This document shows positions 8,270 through 16,725 of a stretch of 52,615 nt of DNA, one piece after another. Each line of letters begins with the position of its first letter. The first letter of the stretch is position 1. The stretch spans positions 1-52,615 of the forward strand of contig CAKTHE010000017.1 in the NCBI GenBank assembly GCA_934563745.1, in the 5' to 3' direction. The notes under the pieces were generated by a model. The model saw only the letters and a program-made list of their open reading frames with translations, ran no database searches and was not told the DNA's origin. The stretch is from an uncultured Dysosmobacter sp. (lineage in GTDB: Bacteria; Bacillota; Clostridia; Oscillospirales; Oscillospiraceae). Position numbers and translations under genes: made by a program.

Positions 8270-9078
8270 ACATGCTGCAGATCTTCTCCTATCCCTTTAT
8301 GCAGCGGGCCCTGATCGCCGGCACCCTGATCAGCCTGTGCTGCGCCCTGCTGGGCGTATCGCTGGTCCTCAAGCGCTATTCCATGATTGGCGACGGACTG
8401 TCGCACGTGTCCTTCGGCGCGCTGGCCATTGCGGTGGCCCTGGGCTTCACTCCGCTGTACTTTTCCATCCCGGTGGTGATCCTGGCGGCCTTTTTGCTGC
8501 TGCGCCTGGCTGAGGACAGCCGTTTCAACAGCGACGCCGCCATCGCCGTCATGAGCGCCTCCTCCATGGCTGTCGGCATCGTGGTGGTCTCCATGACCAC
8601 CGGCATGACCACGGATGTGGACAACTATATGTTCGGAAGCGTTCTGACCATGACCTGGACGGATGTGATTCTTTCCGCCCTGATCTGCACCGCCGTGCTC
8701 CTTCTGTTCATCGTATTTTACCACCGCCTGTTCGCCATCACGTTTGATGAAAGCTTCTCCCGGGCCACGGGGCTGAACGTCCGCCGGTACAATTCGCTTT
8801 TGTCTGTTCTCACGGCGCTGACCGTGGTGCTGGGCATGCGCATGATGGGTGCCATGCTGATCTCCAGCCTGATCATTTTCCCCACCCTGACCGCCATGCG
8901 CCTGCGGCGCAGCTTCCGGGGCGTGGTGCTGTGCGCCGGCGTCTCCTCGGTCTTCTGCTTCGCCGCAGGTCTGTGCGCCTCCTTTGTCTTCTCCGCGCCG
9001 GTGGGCGCCTCGGTGGTGCTGGTAAACCTTCTGGTGTTCGCGCTGGCCTGTCTTTTCCGCCGGCTGCGCGCCCGCTGA
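8266..9078 (+). CDS. Metal ABC transporter permease, ZnuB-like
   Basis: A 270-residue ABC-3 family membrane protein with about eight hydrophobic helices. The conserved GVSLVLKRYSMIGDGLSHVS segment near residues 28-47 is typical of zinc/manganese permeases. It forms the membrane channel for the ATPase encoded just upstream, whose stop overlaps this ATG (ATGA). No terminator hairpin with a T run follows before the sigma gene, but that gene has its own candidate promoter. Confidence 0.92.
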   Translation: MNMLQIFSYPFMQRALIAGTLISLCCALLGVSLVLKRYSMIGDGLSHVSFGALAIAVALGFTPLYFSIPVVILAAFLLLRLAEDSRFNSDAAIAVMSASSMAVGIVVVSMTTGMTTDVDNYMFGSVLTMTWTDVILSALICTAVLLLFIVFYHRLFAITFDESFSRATGLNVRRYNSLLSVLTALTVVLGMRMMGAMLISSLIIFPTLTAMRLRRSFRGVVLCAGVSSVFCFAAGLCASFVFSAPVGASVVLVNLLVFALACLFRRLRAR

Positions 9079-9119
9079 GCCGGTTCGGATCTTCGGCGCC
9101 GAGAAATTTCCGCCCCGGC

Positions 9120-9148
9120 GCAAACTTTTTCCCCCGCTCCGCCGTCTA
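9120..9148 (+). promoter_or_regulatory. Candidate ECF-type promoter of the sigma/anti-sigma pair
   Basis: GCAAAC at 9120-9125, a 17-bp spacer and CGTCTA at 9143-9148. This resembles the TGAAAC-N16-CGTC promoters read by the Bacillus extracytoplasmic sigma factors V, W, X and M, which suggests self-regulation. Confidence 0.6.
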
Positions 9149-9178
9149 ATCTGTGCCGGACAAAAGGAGGGCAATCAA

Positions 9179-9721
9179 ATGAATTCCGGAACGCTGCAGC
9201 AACAAGTCGAGGCCGAGATCCTGGCCTCGTATCCATCTCTTTACCGGCTGGCTTTCACCTATGTTAAAAACGCGGACGACGCCATGGATGTGGTGCAGGA
9301 AAGCGTTTATAAGGCCATATCCACAGCGTCCGGCGTCCGTTCGCCGGCTGCCATCCGTGCGTGGCTGTGCCGCATCACCGTCAACACGGCGCTGGATCTT
9401 CTGCGCCGACGGGAGCGGGAGGTCCCGGCCGACGCCCTGCCCGACTCCGGCCGGGAGGACCGCTATCCGGACACAGACACCCTGCGGGCCCTGGACAGTC
9501 TGGATCCCAAGGAGCGGGCCGTCATCGTCCTGCGCTTTTTTGAGGACCGCAAGCTGCAGGAGATCGCCGCGATTCTGGATGAAAACCTGAGCACCGTAAA
9601 AACTATTCTTTACCGAAGCCTGAAAAAGCTGAAGGTTCAACTGACAGAAGGAGGAAATCCCAGTGGAAGAGAACCGTCTGGACGAACTCAAAGACGCAGA
9701 CGTACTCAAAGACGCATATGA
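9179..9721 (+). CDS. ECF RNA polymerase sigma factor, SigV-like
   Basis: A 180-residue sigma-70 family factor with only regions 2 and 4. Region 2 (about 15-85) contains YRLAFTYVKNADDAMDVVQE; region 4 (about 95-155) contains LDPKERAVIVLRFFEDRKLQEIA and the helix-turn-helix LDENLSTVKTILYRSLKKL. AAAGGAGG precedes the ATG. The last 20 or so residues are unusually basic (RTQRRRRTQRR) and are encoded where the anti-sigma gene already begins; the genes overlap by 59 bases. Pairing with an RsiV-like anti-sigma suggests a response to lysozyme or envelope stress. Confidence 0.9.
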   Translation: MNSGTLQQQVEAEILASYPSLYRLAFTYVKNADDAMDVVQESVYKAISTASGVRSPAAIRAWLCRITVNTALDLLRRREREVPADALPDSGREDRYPDTDTLRALDSLDPKERAVIVLRFFEDRKLQEIAAILDENLSTVKTILYRSLKKLKVQLTEGGNPSGREPSGRTQRRRRTQRRI

Positions 9722-10568
9722 GTCCATTCCCGTTCCGCCGGAGCTGGAGTTCCGTGTCCGGACCTCCATCGCGCAGGCGAAGCAGGCACAAAAAAAGAGG
9801 CAGACAACTCCCATGAAAACCAGACATTTCTGGAAAAATTTTGGCATCACGGCAGCCGCCGCCATGCTGACGGTCGTGGTCCTGGCCAATTCCGGTGCAG
9901 GCGTGGCCAGCGCCATGGAAAAGATCCCCGTTCTGGGCGCCATCACCCGGGTCGTGACGTTCCGCACATATGACGATACCCAGGGCGGCGCTTCCGCCCA
10001 TGTGGAGGTCCCGCAGGTGGAGGGCGGCGGGCAGGAGCTCAATGATGCCATCAGCGCCTACACGGATACCATTATCGCGCAATACAAGGCAGATGCCAAG
10101 GAAATGAGCGAAGGCAACTACAATCTGGACCTGAGCTATGAGACCGTCACGGACAACGACGCCGTGTTCGCGCTGCGCTTCAACAAGACCCTGATCATGG
10201 CCAGCGGCAGCGAAGAGGTTATGATCTATGACGTGGACAAGGCCAGCGGCAAGCTGCTGGCCCTGAAGGATCTGTTCCGCAGCGGCAGCGACTATCAGAC
10301 CGTTTTGACGGAAGAAATCCAAAAGCAGATGCGCCAGCGCATGGAAGAAGACGACACGCTCTCCTACTGGCTGGACAATCCGGAAACGGATTTCTGGAAC
10401 TTCAAGCAGCTTTCCGCCGATGCAAATTTCTATTTCGACGCAGACGGTCAGCTGGTCATCGTTTTTGACGAAGGGGAAGTCGCGCCCATGTATATGGGTG
10501 TGCAGGAATTCACCATTCCTACGGAGGTCGTCTCCTCCATCGCCCTGAGCGCCTATTTCCCCGCCTGA
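9663..10568 (+). CDS. RsiV-like transmembrane anti-sigma factor
   Basis: A 301-residue protein starting with GTG behind GGAGG. A cytoplasmic arm (1-55) would hold the sigma factor; a single hydrophobic helix lies at about 58-82; the rest is outside. The outer part has the DUF4163/DUF3298 layout of RsiV: EVPQVEGGGQELNDAISAY early and ADGQLVIVFDEGEVAPMYMG late. In Bacillus and Clostridioides, RsiV binds lysozyme and is then cut by proteases, freeing SigV. The 59-base overlap with the sigma gene implies translational coupling. Lysozyme binding here is inferred from family. Confidence 0.8.
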   Translation: MEENRLDELKDADVLKDAYESIPVPPELEFRVRTSIAQAKQAQKKRQTTPMKTRHFWKNFGITAAAAMLTVVVLANSGAGVASAMEKIPVLGAITRVVTFRTYDDTQGGASAHVEVPQVEGGGQELNDAISAYTDTIIAQYKADAKEMSEGNYNLDLSYETVTDNDAVFALRFNKTLIMASGSEEVMIYDVDKASGKLLALKDLFRSGSDYQTVLTEEIQKQMRQRMEEDDTLSYWLDNPETDFWNFKQLSADANFYFDADGQLVIVFDEGEVAPMYMGVQEFTIPTEVVSSIALSAYFPA

Positions 10569-10580
10569 ATTCGCGGCCCG

Positions 10581-10645
10581 ACGGGCCGAAAGGCCCGTTC
10601 TCCATCCCCATCCCGGCAGGTCTCCGCTCCGGCGGAGGCCTGCCG
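10581..10645. other. Two GC-rich hairpins after the anti-sigma gene
   Basis: Hairpins at 10581-10598 and 10614-10645 (14-bp, one mismatch) follow the anti-sigma stop but neither has a T tract, so termination is uncertain. They could stabilise the 3' end or be rho-dependent. Confidence 0.4.
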
Positions 10646-10722
10646 CTTCCATTCTGCGGCAAAAAAAGCCGGAAATTCCCGCATTTCTTTTCTTTTTTCC
10701 TTGCAAACGCGCAGGAAAAGTC

Positions 10723-10751
10723 TTGCTTTTCCCTATATGCTGTGCTACAAT
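10723..10751 (+). promoter_or_regulatory. Promoter of the rimP-nusA-infB operon
   Basis: TTGCTT (10723-10728), a 17-bp spacer and TACAAT (10746-10751). Confidence 0.7.
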
Positions 10752-10778
10752 AAGAATCGTAAGATGGAAAGTAAGGTG

Positions 10779-10804
10779 AGTGGACTTCGCAGTCCGCTTT
10801 TTTT
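10779..10804 (+). terminator. Leader hairpin with T tract before rimP (attenuator)
   Basis: An 8-bp stem with one G-T pair (10779-10786 with 10791-10798), a TCGC loop and seven T residues, between the promoter and the rimP start. A terminator in this place suggests premature termination, perhaps overcome or imposed by NusA or a ribosome signal, but the antiterminating state is not evident. Confidence 0.7.
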
Positions 10805-10852
10805 CTTGACTTTTTTAAATGGTTAAAATCTGGAAGCGGAGGGAGTTGCGTC

Positions 10853-11314
10853 TTGAAAAAAGTAACGGATCTGGTGGCCGAACTGGCCGCGCCTGCCATC
10901 GCCGAGGCCGGCTGCACCCTGTGGGATGTAGAGTATGTCCGGGAGGCGGGAACCTGGTATCTGCGGATCCTTCTGGACAAGGAGGGCGGCGTGGACATTC
11001 TGGACTGCGAGAAGGTGTCCCGGGCGGTGGAGCCGCTTCTGGACGAGGCGGATCCCATTGCGGGCAGCTACACCTTTGAGGTCGGTTCCGCTGGGGCGGA
11101 GCGCGCCCTGAAGCGCCCGTCCGATTTTCAGCGTTTTCTGGGCAGCCCGGTCACCGTCCGGCTGTACCAAAACCGGGATGGCCGCAAGGAATTTGCCGGC
11201 ACCCTGAAGGCCTATGACGCCGCCAGCGGCGACGTGACCGTTACCGTCGGCGCACAGGACCAGGTCTTTTCCAAGAAGGAGACCGCGCTGGTGCGTCTGC
11301 GGGTGGAATTTTGA
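10853..11314 (+). CDS. rimP: Ribosome maturation factor RimP
   Basis: A 153-residue protein needed for late assembly of the 30S subunit. It has the two-domain family layout: an N-terminal domain with CTLWDVEYVREAGTWYLRIL and LDKEGGVDILDCEKVSRAVE, and a C-terminal SH3-like domain with VEVGSAGAERALKR-type sequence (here FEVGSAGAERALKRPSDF). The start is a TTG preceded by GGAGGG. First gene of the long operon with nusA and infB, the usual Firmicute order. Confidence 0.93.
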   Translation: MKKVTDLVAELAAPAIAEAGCTLWDVEYVREAGTWYLRILLDKEGGVDILDCEKVSRAVEPLLDEADPIAGSYTFEVGSAGAERALKRPSDFQRFLGSPVTVRLYQNRDGRKEFAGTLKAYDAASGDVTVTVGAQDQVFSKKETALVRLRVEF

Positions 11315-11370
11315 CCTGCACCCTGTATTTATATTCAGCCGTAAACTGACGAAGATAAGGAGTAAGATCC

Positions 11371-12513
11371 ATGAGAGGTAAAAAGCAGAAGGAAAATCCC
11401 GGCATGAACTGCGCGGAGATCTTTGCCGCCCTGGCTTTGATTGAAAAGGAGCGGAACATTCCCCAGTCGTTCATGATGGATAAGATCATTCAGGCCCTGA
11501 CCACCGCCTACAAGCGGGATCACGAGGACGTGGAAAACGTGATCGTGGACGTGGATGAAGCCCATCAGACTTTGAAAATGTACGTTCAGAAGACCGTGGT
11601 GGACGAAGAAGACTATGTTGACCCGGCCAACGAGATGACCCTGGAAGAGGCCAAGGCCCTGTCCGCCAAATACGAGATCGGCGACACAGTCAGCCTGCCG
11701 GTGGACAACGTGGAATTTGGCCGCATCGCCGCCGGCAACGGCAAGCAGGTCATCATCCAGGGCCTGCGCGAGGCGGAGCGCGGCATGGTATATGATGAAT
11801 TCAACTCCAAGCAGCACGAGATCCTCACCGGCGTTGTGACCCGTATCGATCCCCGCAACGGCAATGTCTCCCTGCGCATCGGCACCGGCACGGAATCCAC
11901 GGAAGCGCTGCTGATGTCCGGTGAGCAGGTCCCCGGGGAGGAACTCAGCGAGGGCATGCACATCAAGGTCTACGTTGTGGAGGTCCGCCGTAGCACCCGT
12001 GGTCCCCAGATCCTGATCTCCCGGACGCATCCGGGCCTGGTCCGGCGTCTGTTCGAGCTGGAGGTCCCCGAGATCTATGACGGCACGGTGGAAGTAAAAT
12101 CCATCTCCCGCGAGGCCGGCAGCCGCACCAAAATGGCCGTCTGGTCCCACGACGAAAACGTGGATCCCATCGGTGCCTGCGTCGGCCCCCGGGGCCAGCG
12201 CGTGGCCGCCATCGTCGACGAGCTGCACGGTGAAAAGATCGATATCATCAAGTGGAGCGAGGATCCCGCCCAGTTCATTGCCGCAGCGCTGGCTCCGGCC
12301 GACGTGCTGGAAGTCCGCATGTCGGAAGAGGGCAAGGCCTGCCGCGTGATCGTTCCGGATGATCAGCTGTCTCTGGCCATCGGCAAGGAGGGGCAGAACG
12401 CCCGCCTGGCCGCCCGGCTGACCGGCTATAAGATCGACATCAAGCCCGCAAGCTGGCAGGAAGAGAGCGCCGAGGCCGAGGCGCCCCGCGCCGGCGCGCA
12501 AACTGAGGAGTAA
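11371..12513 (+). CDS. nusA: Transcription termination/antitermination factor NusA
   Basis: A 380-residue RNA polymerase-binding protein that controls pausing, termination and rRNA antitermination. Domain order: N-terminal polymerase-binding domain (about 12-140), S1 RNA-binding domain (about 145-215, GVVTRIDPRNGNVSLRIG), and two KH domains (GACVGPRGQRV near 268; LAIGKEGQNARLAARLTGYK near 335). The length is typical of Firmicutes, lacking the acidic repeats of proteobacterial NusA. An AAGGAG supports the ATG at 11371; the next Met (11404) is where many homologues begin. Confidence 0.97.
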   Translation: MRGKKQKENPGMNCAEIFAALALIEKERNIPQSFMMDKIIQALTTAYKRDHEDVENVIVDVDEAHQTLKMYVQKTVVDEEDYVDPANEMTLEEAKALSAKYEIGDTVSLPVDNVEFGRIAAGNGKQVIIQGLREAERGMVYDEFNSKQHEILTGVVTRIDPRNGNVSLRIGTGTESTEALLMSGEQVPGEELSEGMHIKVYVVEVRRSTRGPQILISRTHPGLVRRLFELEVPEIYDGTVEVKSISREAGSRTKMAVWSHDENVDPIGACVGPRGQRVAAIVDELHGEKIDIIKWSEDPAQFIAAALAPADVLEVRMSEEGKACRVIVPDDQLSLAIGKEGQNARLAARLTGYKIDIKPASWQEESAEAEAPRAGAQTEE

Positions 12514-12537
12514 CCCTCCGGAAAGGCGGCGAACCGC

Positions 12538-12816
12538 ATGCCCAAAACAAGAAAGATCCCCCAGCGGCAGTGTGTCGGCTGCCGGGAGATGAAAAATAAA
12601 AAAGACCTGATCCGCGTGGTCAAATCCCCGGAGGGCGCCATCTCGCTGGACTTCGGCGGCAAAAAGCCCGGCCGCGGCGCCTATGTCTGCCGCAGCGTGG
12701 ACTGTCTGCGCCGGGCCCGGAAGTCAAAAGCCCTGGAACGCGCCTTTGACGTGCCCATCCCGCCCGAGGTATATGACGCGCTGGAACAGGAGATGGGAGG
12801 CGCCGATGCCGGATAA
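12538..12816 (+). CDS. rnpM: YlxR/RnpM family RNA-binding protein
   Basis: A 92-residue basic protein with the DUF448 signature RQCVGCREMKNKKDLIRVV and GRGAYVCRSVDCLRRARKSKALERAF. The Bacillus homologue YlxR was reported to bind RNase P RNA and modulate its activity, hence RnpM. It sits in the conserved place between nusA and the L7Ae-family gene and overlaps the latter by 11 bases. Confidence 0.9.
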   Translation: MPKTRKIPQRQCVGCREMKNKKDLIRVVKSPEGAISLDFGGKKPGRGAYVCRSVDCLRRARKSKALERAFDVPIPPEVYDALEQEMGGADAG

Positions 12817-13498
12817 AAATCTGCTGTCGATGCTGGGGCTTTGCATGCGGGGCGGCATGCTGGCCGTGGGGGAAGAGCCGGTAGATGCCGTCTCCCGCGC
12901 CCACCAGGCCCGCCTGCTGCTTCTGGCGGAGGATGCGGCCGACAACACCGCCCGCCGCGTGACCCACTTTGCTCAGGCCGGCAACTGCCTGTGGATCCGG
13001 CTTCCCTTCGGGAAAGATGAGCTGGGCAGGGCCCTGGGGCGCACCTCCTGCGCCCTGCTGGCCATTACGGATATCGGATTTGCCTCCGCCTTTGCCAGGC
13101 GTCTGGCCCAGACCGATCCCGCCCGCTATGGAGAGACGGCCGAAAAGCTGGCCGTTAAGGCGGCCCGGGCCGCCCAGCGCAAAGCCGAGCAGCTGGCCCA
13201 CGAAAAGAATCTGCGGCAGGGCCGCAAGCGAAAGCCCGTTTCAAACCGCCCCCCGGTGGAAGCGCAGCGTCCGGGCACCCCGGCGCCGCAGCCCCCCGCA
13301 GGCGGCCCGCCGAAAACGCGGCGCCAGCCCCAGGCGGAAGCTTCCCGCCCCGTCCGAAGCCGTTCCGGTCCCGGTTCAAAGCCGGGCAGCCCGCGCAGCA
13401 AACCGTCTGCCCGCCGCAGCCCCGCTTCCGCGCGGCCTTACGCGCACAGCCGGCCGGTCAAAAAGGGCAAGGGATCTTTCCGAAAGGCCGATGGATAA
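12806..13498 (+). CDS. L7Ae-family RNA-binding protein (YlxQ-like) with long basic tail
   Basis: A 230-residue protein. Residues 1-100 form the L7Ae/L30e fold that binds kink-turn RNA (LGLCMRGGMLAVGEEPVDAV, then LLLLAEDAADNTARRV). Ordinary YlxQ proteins are about 100 residues; here a helical Ala/Lys stretch (about 112-140) and an Arg/Pro/Ser/Ala-rich disordered tail of about 90 residues follow. The ATG at 12806 lies inside the end of rnpM, after GGGAGG. The tail has a net positive charge, which suggests extra RNA contact. Function in this operon is inferred from position. Confidence 0.82.
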   Translation: MPDKNLLSMLGLCMRGGMLAVGEEPVDAVSRAHQARLLLLAEDAADNTARRVTHFAQAGNCLWIRLPFGKDELGRALGRTSCALLAITDIGFASAFARRLAQTDPARYGETAEKLAVKAARAAQRKAEQLAHEKNLRQGRKRKPVSNRPPVEAQRPGTPAPQPPAGGPPKTRRQPQAEASRPVRSRSGPGSKPGSPRSKPSARRSPASARPYAHSRPVKKGKGSFRKADG

Positions 13499-13680
13499 GG
13501 TCCGTGCGCCGCGCCGGCGCATTCTTAAAAGGGCGCGCTCCCGCATCAACTTAAAAACAAAGCCGGCCGGCTGATCGAAGGCCGCCGGATATGCTCCGGT
13601 TCCCGCGGAATCCGCGGAAACACGGCATGCGACGGTTCCCCGTCCATCCGGCGGAGTCAGAACAATGGAGGTGGCTTTAT

Positions 13681-16053
13681 TTGAGTACAAACGCTTTGAA
13701 TAAATACAGAGTCCATGAGGTTGCCAAGGATTTCGGGGTCCCCACCAAGGAGATCACGGACATCCTGACCCAGTATGCAACCACGCCGAAAAACCACATG
13801 CAGGCCCTGAGCGACGAAGAGCTTTCGCTGGTATTTGAGTATCTGACCCAGCACCACCAGATCTCCGGCATTCAGGAGATCTATGCCGATACCTATCAGG
13901 AGCCCGCCAAGGAACCGGCCAAGCCGGCTCCCGCCGCACAGCCCGCCGCGGCTAAAGCGGCGCCCGCTCAGCCGGCGGCCCAGGCCAAGGCGGCACCGCA
14001 GCCGGCCCAGCAGCGCAAGCAGCCGACGGCTCAGCCGGTCCAGCAGCCCAAGCAGCCCATGTCCCGGGTCCCCCAGAAAAAAGTCGTGGACACCCGCAAG
14101 GGCGGCGATGTGAACCTGGCCAAATACGACGAGCGGCTGGAGGATCTGGGCGGTCAGCGTGGCGAACGGATGCAGCAGCGCGGAAGCGGAAAGGAAAAGT
14201 TCCGCAACAGCCGCTCCAACCGCAACGCCCCCTTCTCCAATAAGCGGCGGCAGGACGAGGCGGAAAAAATGCGCCGCCTGCAGCTGGAGATCGCCAAAAA
14301 AGCCCCCGTCAAGGTCTCGATCCCGGATGAGATCAGTGTAGGTGAGCTGGCCTCCCGCATGAAGAAGACCGGTGCGGAAGTGGTCAAATGCCTGATGAAA
14401 AACGGCGTCATGGCCTCTCTCTCCCAGCTGATCGATTTTGATACGGCCGCAATCATCGCTGAGGAAATGGGCTGCAAGGTCGAAAAAGAAGTGGTGGTCA
14501 CCATTGAAGAAAAGCTGATCGACACCACGGAGGATAAGGAAGAGGATCTGGTCCCCCGCGCCCCCGTGGTCGTGGTCATGGGCCACGTCGACCACGGCAA
14601 GACCTCGCTGCTGGACACCATCCGCAACACCTCCGTTGCCTCCGGCGAGGCCGGCGGCATTACCCAGCATATCGGCGCCTATCAGGTGCAGGTGAACGGC
14701 CGGTCCATCACCTTCCTGGATACGCCGGGCCATGAGGCCTTTACCTCCATGCGCGCACGCGGCGCCATGATCACCGATATCGCGATCCTGGTCGTGGCGG
14801 CGGACGATGGCATCATGCCGCAGACGGTGGAATCCATCAACCACGCCAAGGCCGCCAATATTCCCATCGTGGTGGCCATCAACAAGATCGACAAGCCCGA
14901 CGCCAATCCCGACCGGGTCCGCCAGCAGCTGACGGAGTACGGCCTGGTGGACGAAGAGTGGGGCGGTGACACCATCTGCTGCCCCATCTCCGCCAAGAAG
15001 AACATCGGCATCGATAAGCTGCTTGAAATGGTGCTGCTGACGGCAGAGATGGCCGAGCTGAAGGCTAATCCCAACCGCGCCGGCCAGGGCACGGTGATTG
15101 AGGCCCGCCTGGACAAAGGCCGCGGCCCGGTCGCCACGCTGCTGGTCCAGAACGGCACGCTCAAGCAAGGCGACGTCATCATCGCCGGCACCGCCGTGGG
15201 CCGCGTGCGGACCATGACGGACTTCAAGGGCAAGCGGCTCAGCGAAGCCGGCCCCTCTGTACCGGTGGAAATCGCGGGCCTTTCCGAGGCCCCCAGCGCC
15301 GGCAGCCCCTTCTTTGCCGTTGCGGATGAACGCATGGCACGGGAACTGGTGGAGCAGCGCAAGGCGGAGGAGCGGCTTAAGGCTGCCGCGCCGGTGCAGA
15401 AGGTCTCGCTGGAGAATCTGTTCGATCAGATCCAGGCCGGTGAGCGGAAGGAGCTGGCCCTGATCGTCAAGGCCGACGTGCAGGGCAGCGTGGAGGCCGT
15501 GCGCGCCTCTCTGGAAAAGCTCTCCAACGACGAGGTCAACGTCCGGGTGATCCACGGCGGCGTCGGCGCGATCAACGAAAGCGACGTGATGCTGGCCGCC
15601 TCTTCCAACGCCATCATTGTGGGCTTCAACGTCCGTCCCGACGCTGCTGCCCGGGAAAGCGCGGCCCGCCAGAACGTGGATATGCGGATGTACCGCGTGA
15701 TCTACGACGCCATCGACGAGATTGAGTCCGCCATGAAGGGCATGCTGGCCCCCAAATTCCGCGAGGTCGTTCTGGGCCACGCGGAAGTCCGTCAGACCTA
15801 CAAGGTCTCCGGCGTGGGCACGGTGGCCGGCTGTTACGTGCAGGATGGCAAGCTGCTGCGTTCCTGCTCGGTCCGTGTGGTGCGGGACGGCATCGTGATC
15901 CACGAGGGCGCTCTGGGCTCTTTGCAACGCTTTAAGGATTCCGTCAAGGAGGTCACGCAGAACTATGAGTGCGGCCTGACGGTGGAGAAGTACAACGACC
16001 TGAAAGAGGGCGACGTTATCGAAGCCTATACCATGGAGGAAATTCCCCGCTGA
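13681..16053 (+). CDS. infB: Translation initiation factor IF-2
   Basis: A 790-residue GTPase that places initiator tRNA on the 30S subunit. A short N-terminal IF2-N domain (1-60, [14 protein letters not shown]), an Ala/Pro/Gln-rich linker (about 75-150), a second IF2-N domain (about 215-270), then the G domain with GHVDHGKTS at 301-309, DTPGHEAF and NKID. Domains II-IV follow to the end. I chose the TTG at 13681 because GGAGGTGG lies just upstream; the frame is open further up, without such a site. Terminator at 16087. Confidence 0.97.
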   Translation: MSTNALNKYRVHEVAKDFGVPTKEITDILTQYATTPKNHMQALSDEELSLVFEYLTQHHQISGIQEIYADTYQEPAKEPAKPAPAAQPAAAKAAPAQPAAQAKAAPQPAQQRKQPTAQPVQQPKQPMSRVPQKKVVDTRKGGDVNLAKYDERLEDLGGQRGERMQQRGSGKEKFRNSRSNRNAPFSNKRRQDEAEKMRRLQLEIAKKAPVKVSIPDEISVGELASRMKKTGAEVVKCLMKNGVMASLSQLIDFDTAAIIAEEMGCKVEKEVVVTIEEKLIDTTEDKEEDLVPRAPVVVVMGHVDHGKTSLLDTIRNTSVASGEAGGITQHIGAYQVQVNGRSITFLDTPGHEAFTSMRARGAMITDIAILVVAADDGIMPQTVESINHAKAANIPIVVAINKIDKPDANPDRVRQQLTEYGLVDEEWGGDTICCPISAKKNIGIDKLLEMVLLTAEMAELKANPNRAGQGTVIEARLDKGRGPVATLLVQNGTLKQGDVIIAGTAVGRVRTMTDFKGKRLSEAGPSVPVEIAGLSEAPSAGSPFFAVADERMARELVEQRKAEERLKAAAPVQKVSLENLFDQIQAGERKELALIVKADVQGSVEAVRASLEKLSNDEVNVRVIHGGVGAINESDVMLAASSNAIIVGFNVRPDAAARESAARQNVDMRMYRVIYDAIDEIESAMKGMLAPKFREVVLGHAEVRQTYKVSGVGTVAGCYVQDGKLLRSCSVRVVRDGIVIHEGALGSLQRFKDSVKEVTQNYECGLTVEKYNDLKEGDVIEAYTMEEIPR

Positions 16054-16086
16054 GGCGCTTCTTCCTATCCCATTCCATTTCCGTTT

Positions 16087-16119
16087 CCGGGGCGGCGACT
16101 GCGTCGCCGCCCCGGTTTT
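16087..16119 (+). terminator. infB terminator
   Basis: A 13-bp perfect stem (16087-16099 with 16103-16115), TGC loop and TTTT. Part of this hairpin is copied 136 bases downstream. Confidence 0.8.
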
Positions 16120-16121
16120 CT
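16092..16121 (+). repeat. 30-bp repeat, copy 1
   Basis: This 30-bp sequence, the main part of the infB terminator hairpin plus its T run, is identical to 16228-16257. See the second copy. Confidence 0.8.
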
Positions 16122-16185
16122 ATGAAGACCTCCCTTCCGTTTTCGGAAAGGAGGGGTGTGTGCGGGGAACCCATCAGGGGTGCCC

Positions 16186-16257
16186 TGCACCATTCCAATA
16201 AGCGCTCTCAAAACACAGTTTTGAGCAGCGGCGACTGCGTCGCCGCCCCGGTTTTCT
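16186..16257 (+). repeat. Hairpin pair with 30-bp repeat, copy 2
   Basis: A stem-loop CTCAAAA/TTTTGAG (16207-16224) is followed by a second exact copy (16228-16257) of the 30 bases at 16092-16121, again a hairpin with TTTT. Another imperfect hairpin lies at about 16129-16155. The 277-base gap between infB and rbfA therefore holds at least three hairpins and an exact repeat, which resembles a dispersed REP- or MITE-like unit inserted in an operon. Confidence 0.55.
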
Positions 16258-16330
16258 TTCCTTCCCTATTGCGCCGGCCATCCGGGCCCGGCGCCCTGTG
16301 CAACTTTGTCTTCCAAAGGAGGTTTTTCCA

Positions 16331-16723
16331 ATGGCATCCAACCGTATCGGACGCATCAACGAAGAAATTCAGCGGGAGCTTGCCGCCCAGATCCGCCGTC
16401 TGAAGGATCCCCGCGTCTCCGCCACCGGCATGGTGTCGGTCACCCGGGTGGACACCACCGGCGATCTGCGCTACGCCCGCGTTTATATCAGTGTTCTGGA
16501 TAAAGCGCAGGAGCCCGCCGTCCTCAAGGGGCTCAAATCAGCCGCCGGCTTCCTGCGGCGGGAGCTTGGCTCCGCCCTGGGGCTGCGCTATACGCCGGAG
16601 CTGCAGTTCCTTGCAGATGACTCCATCGCCCACGGCGCTCATATTTTGGAGATCCTGCGGGATGTGGAGCGGCGGGAAAGTGCCGCCGGGGACGCGGACG
16701 CGTCCGGAAACACGGAGGCGTGA
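16331..16723 (+). CDS. rbfA: 30S ribosome-binding factor RbfA
   Basis: A 130-residue KH-fold protein that helps mature the 5' end of 16S rRNA and is needed in the cold. Recognisable by RIGRINEEIQRELAAQI at the start, LKDPRVSATGMVSVTRVD and LRYTPELQFLADDSIAHG. AAAGGAGG precedes the ATG. Three bases separate it from the next start. Confidence 0.94.
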   Translation: MASNRIGRINEEIQRELAAQIRRLKDPRVSATGMVSVTRVDTTGDLRYARVYISVLDKAQEPAVLKGLKSAAGFLRRELGSALGLRYTPELQFLADDSIAHGAHILEILRDVERRESAAGDADASGNTEA

Positions 16724-16725
16724 CC

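Noticed and set aside
10806..10829. TTGACT and TAAAAT as a second promoter before rimP
   Set aside because: The spacing is only 12 bp, too short for a sigma-A promoter.
13657..15927. A 756-codon open frame on the minus strand
   Set aside because: It is antisense to infB, which is unmistakable, and reads as His/Gly/Leu-rich noise.
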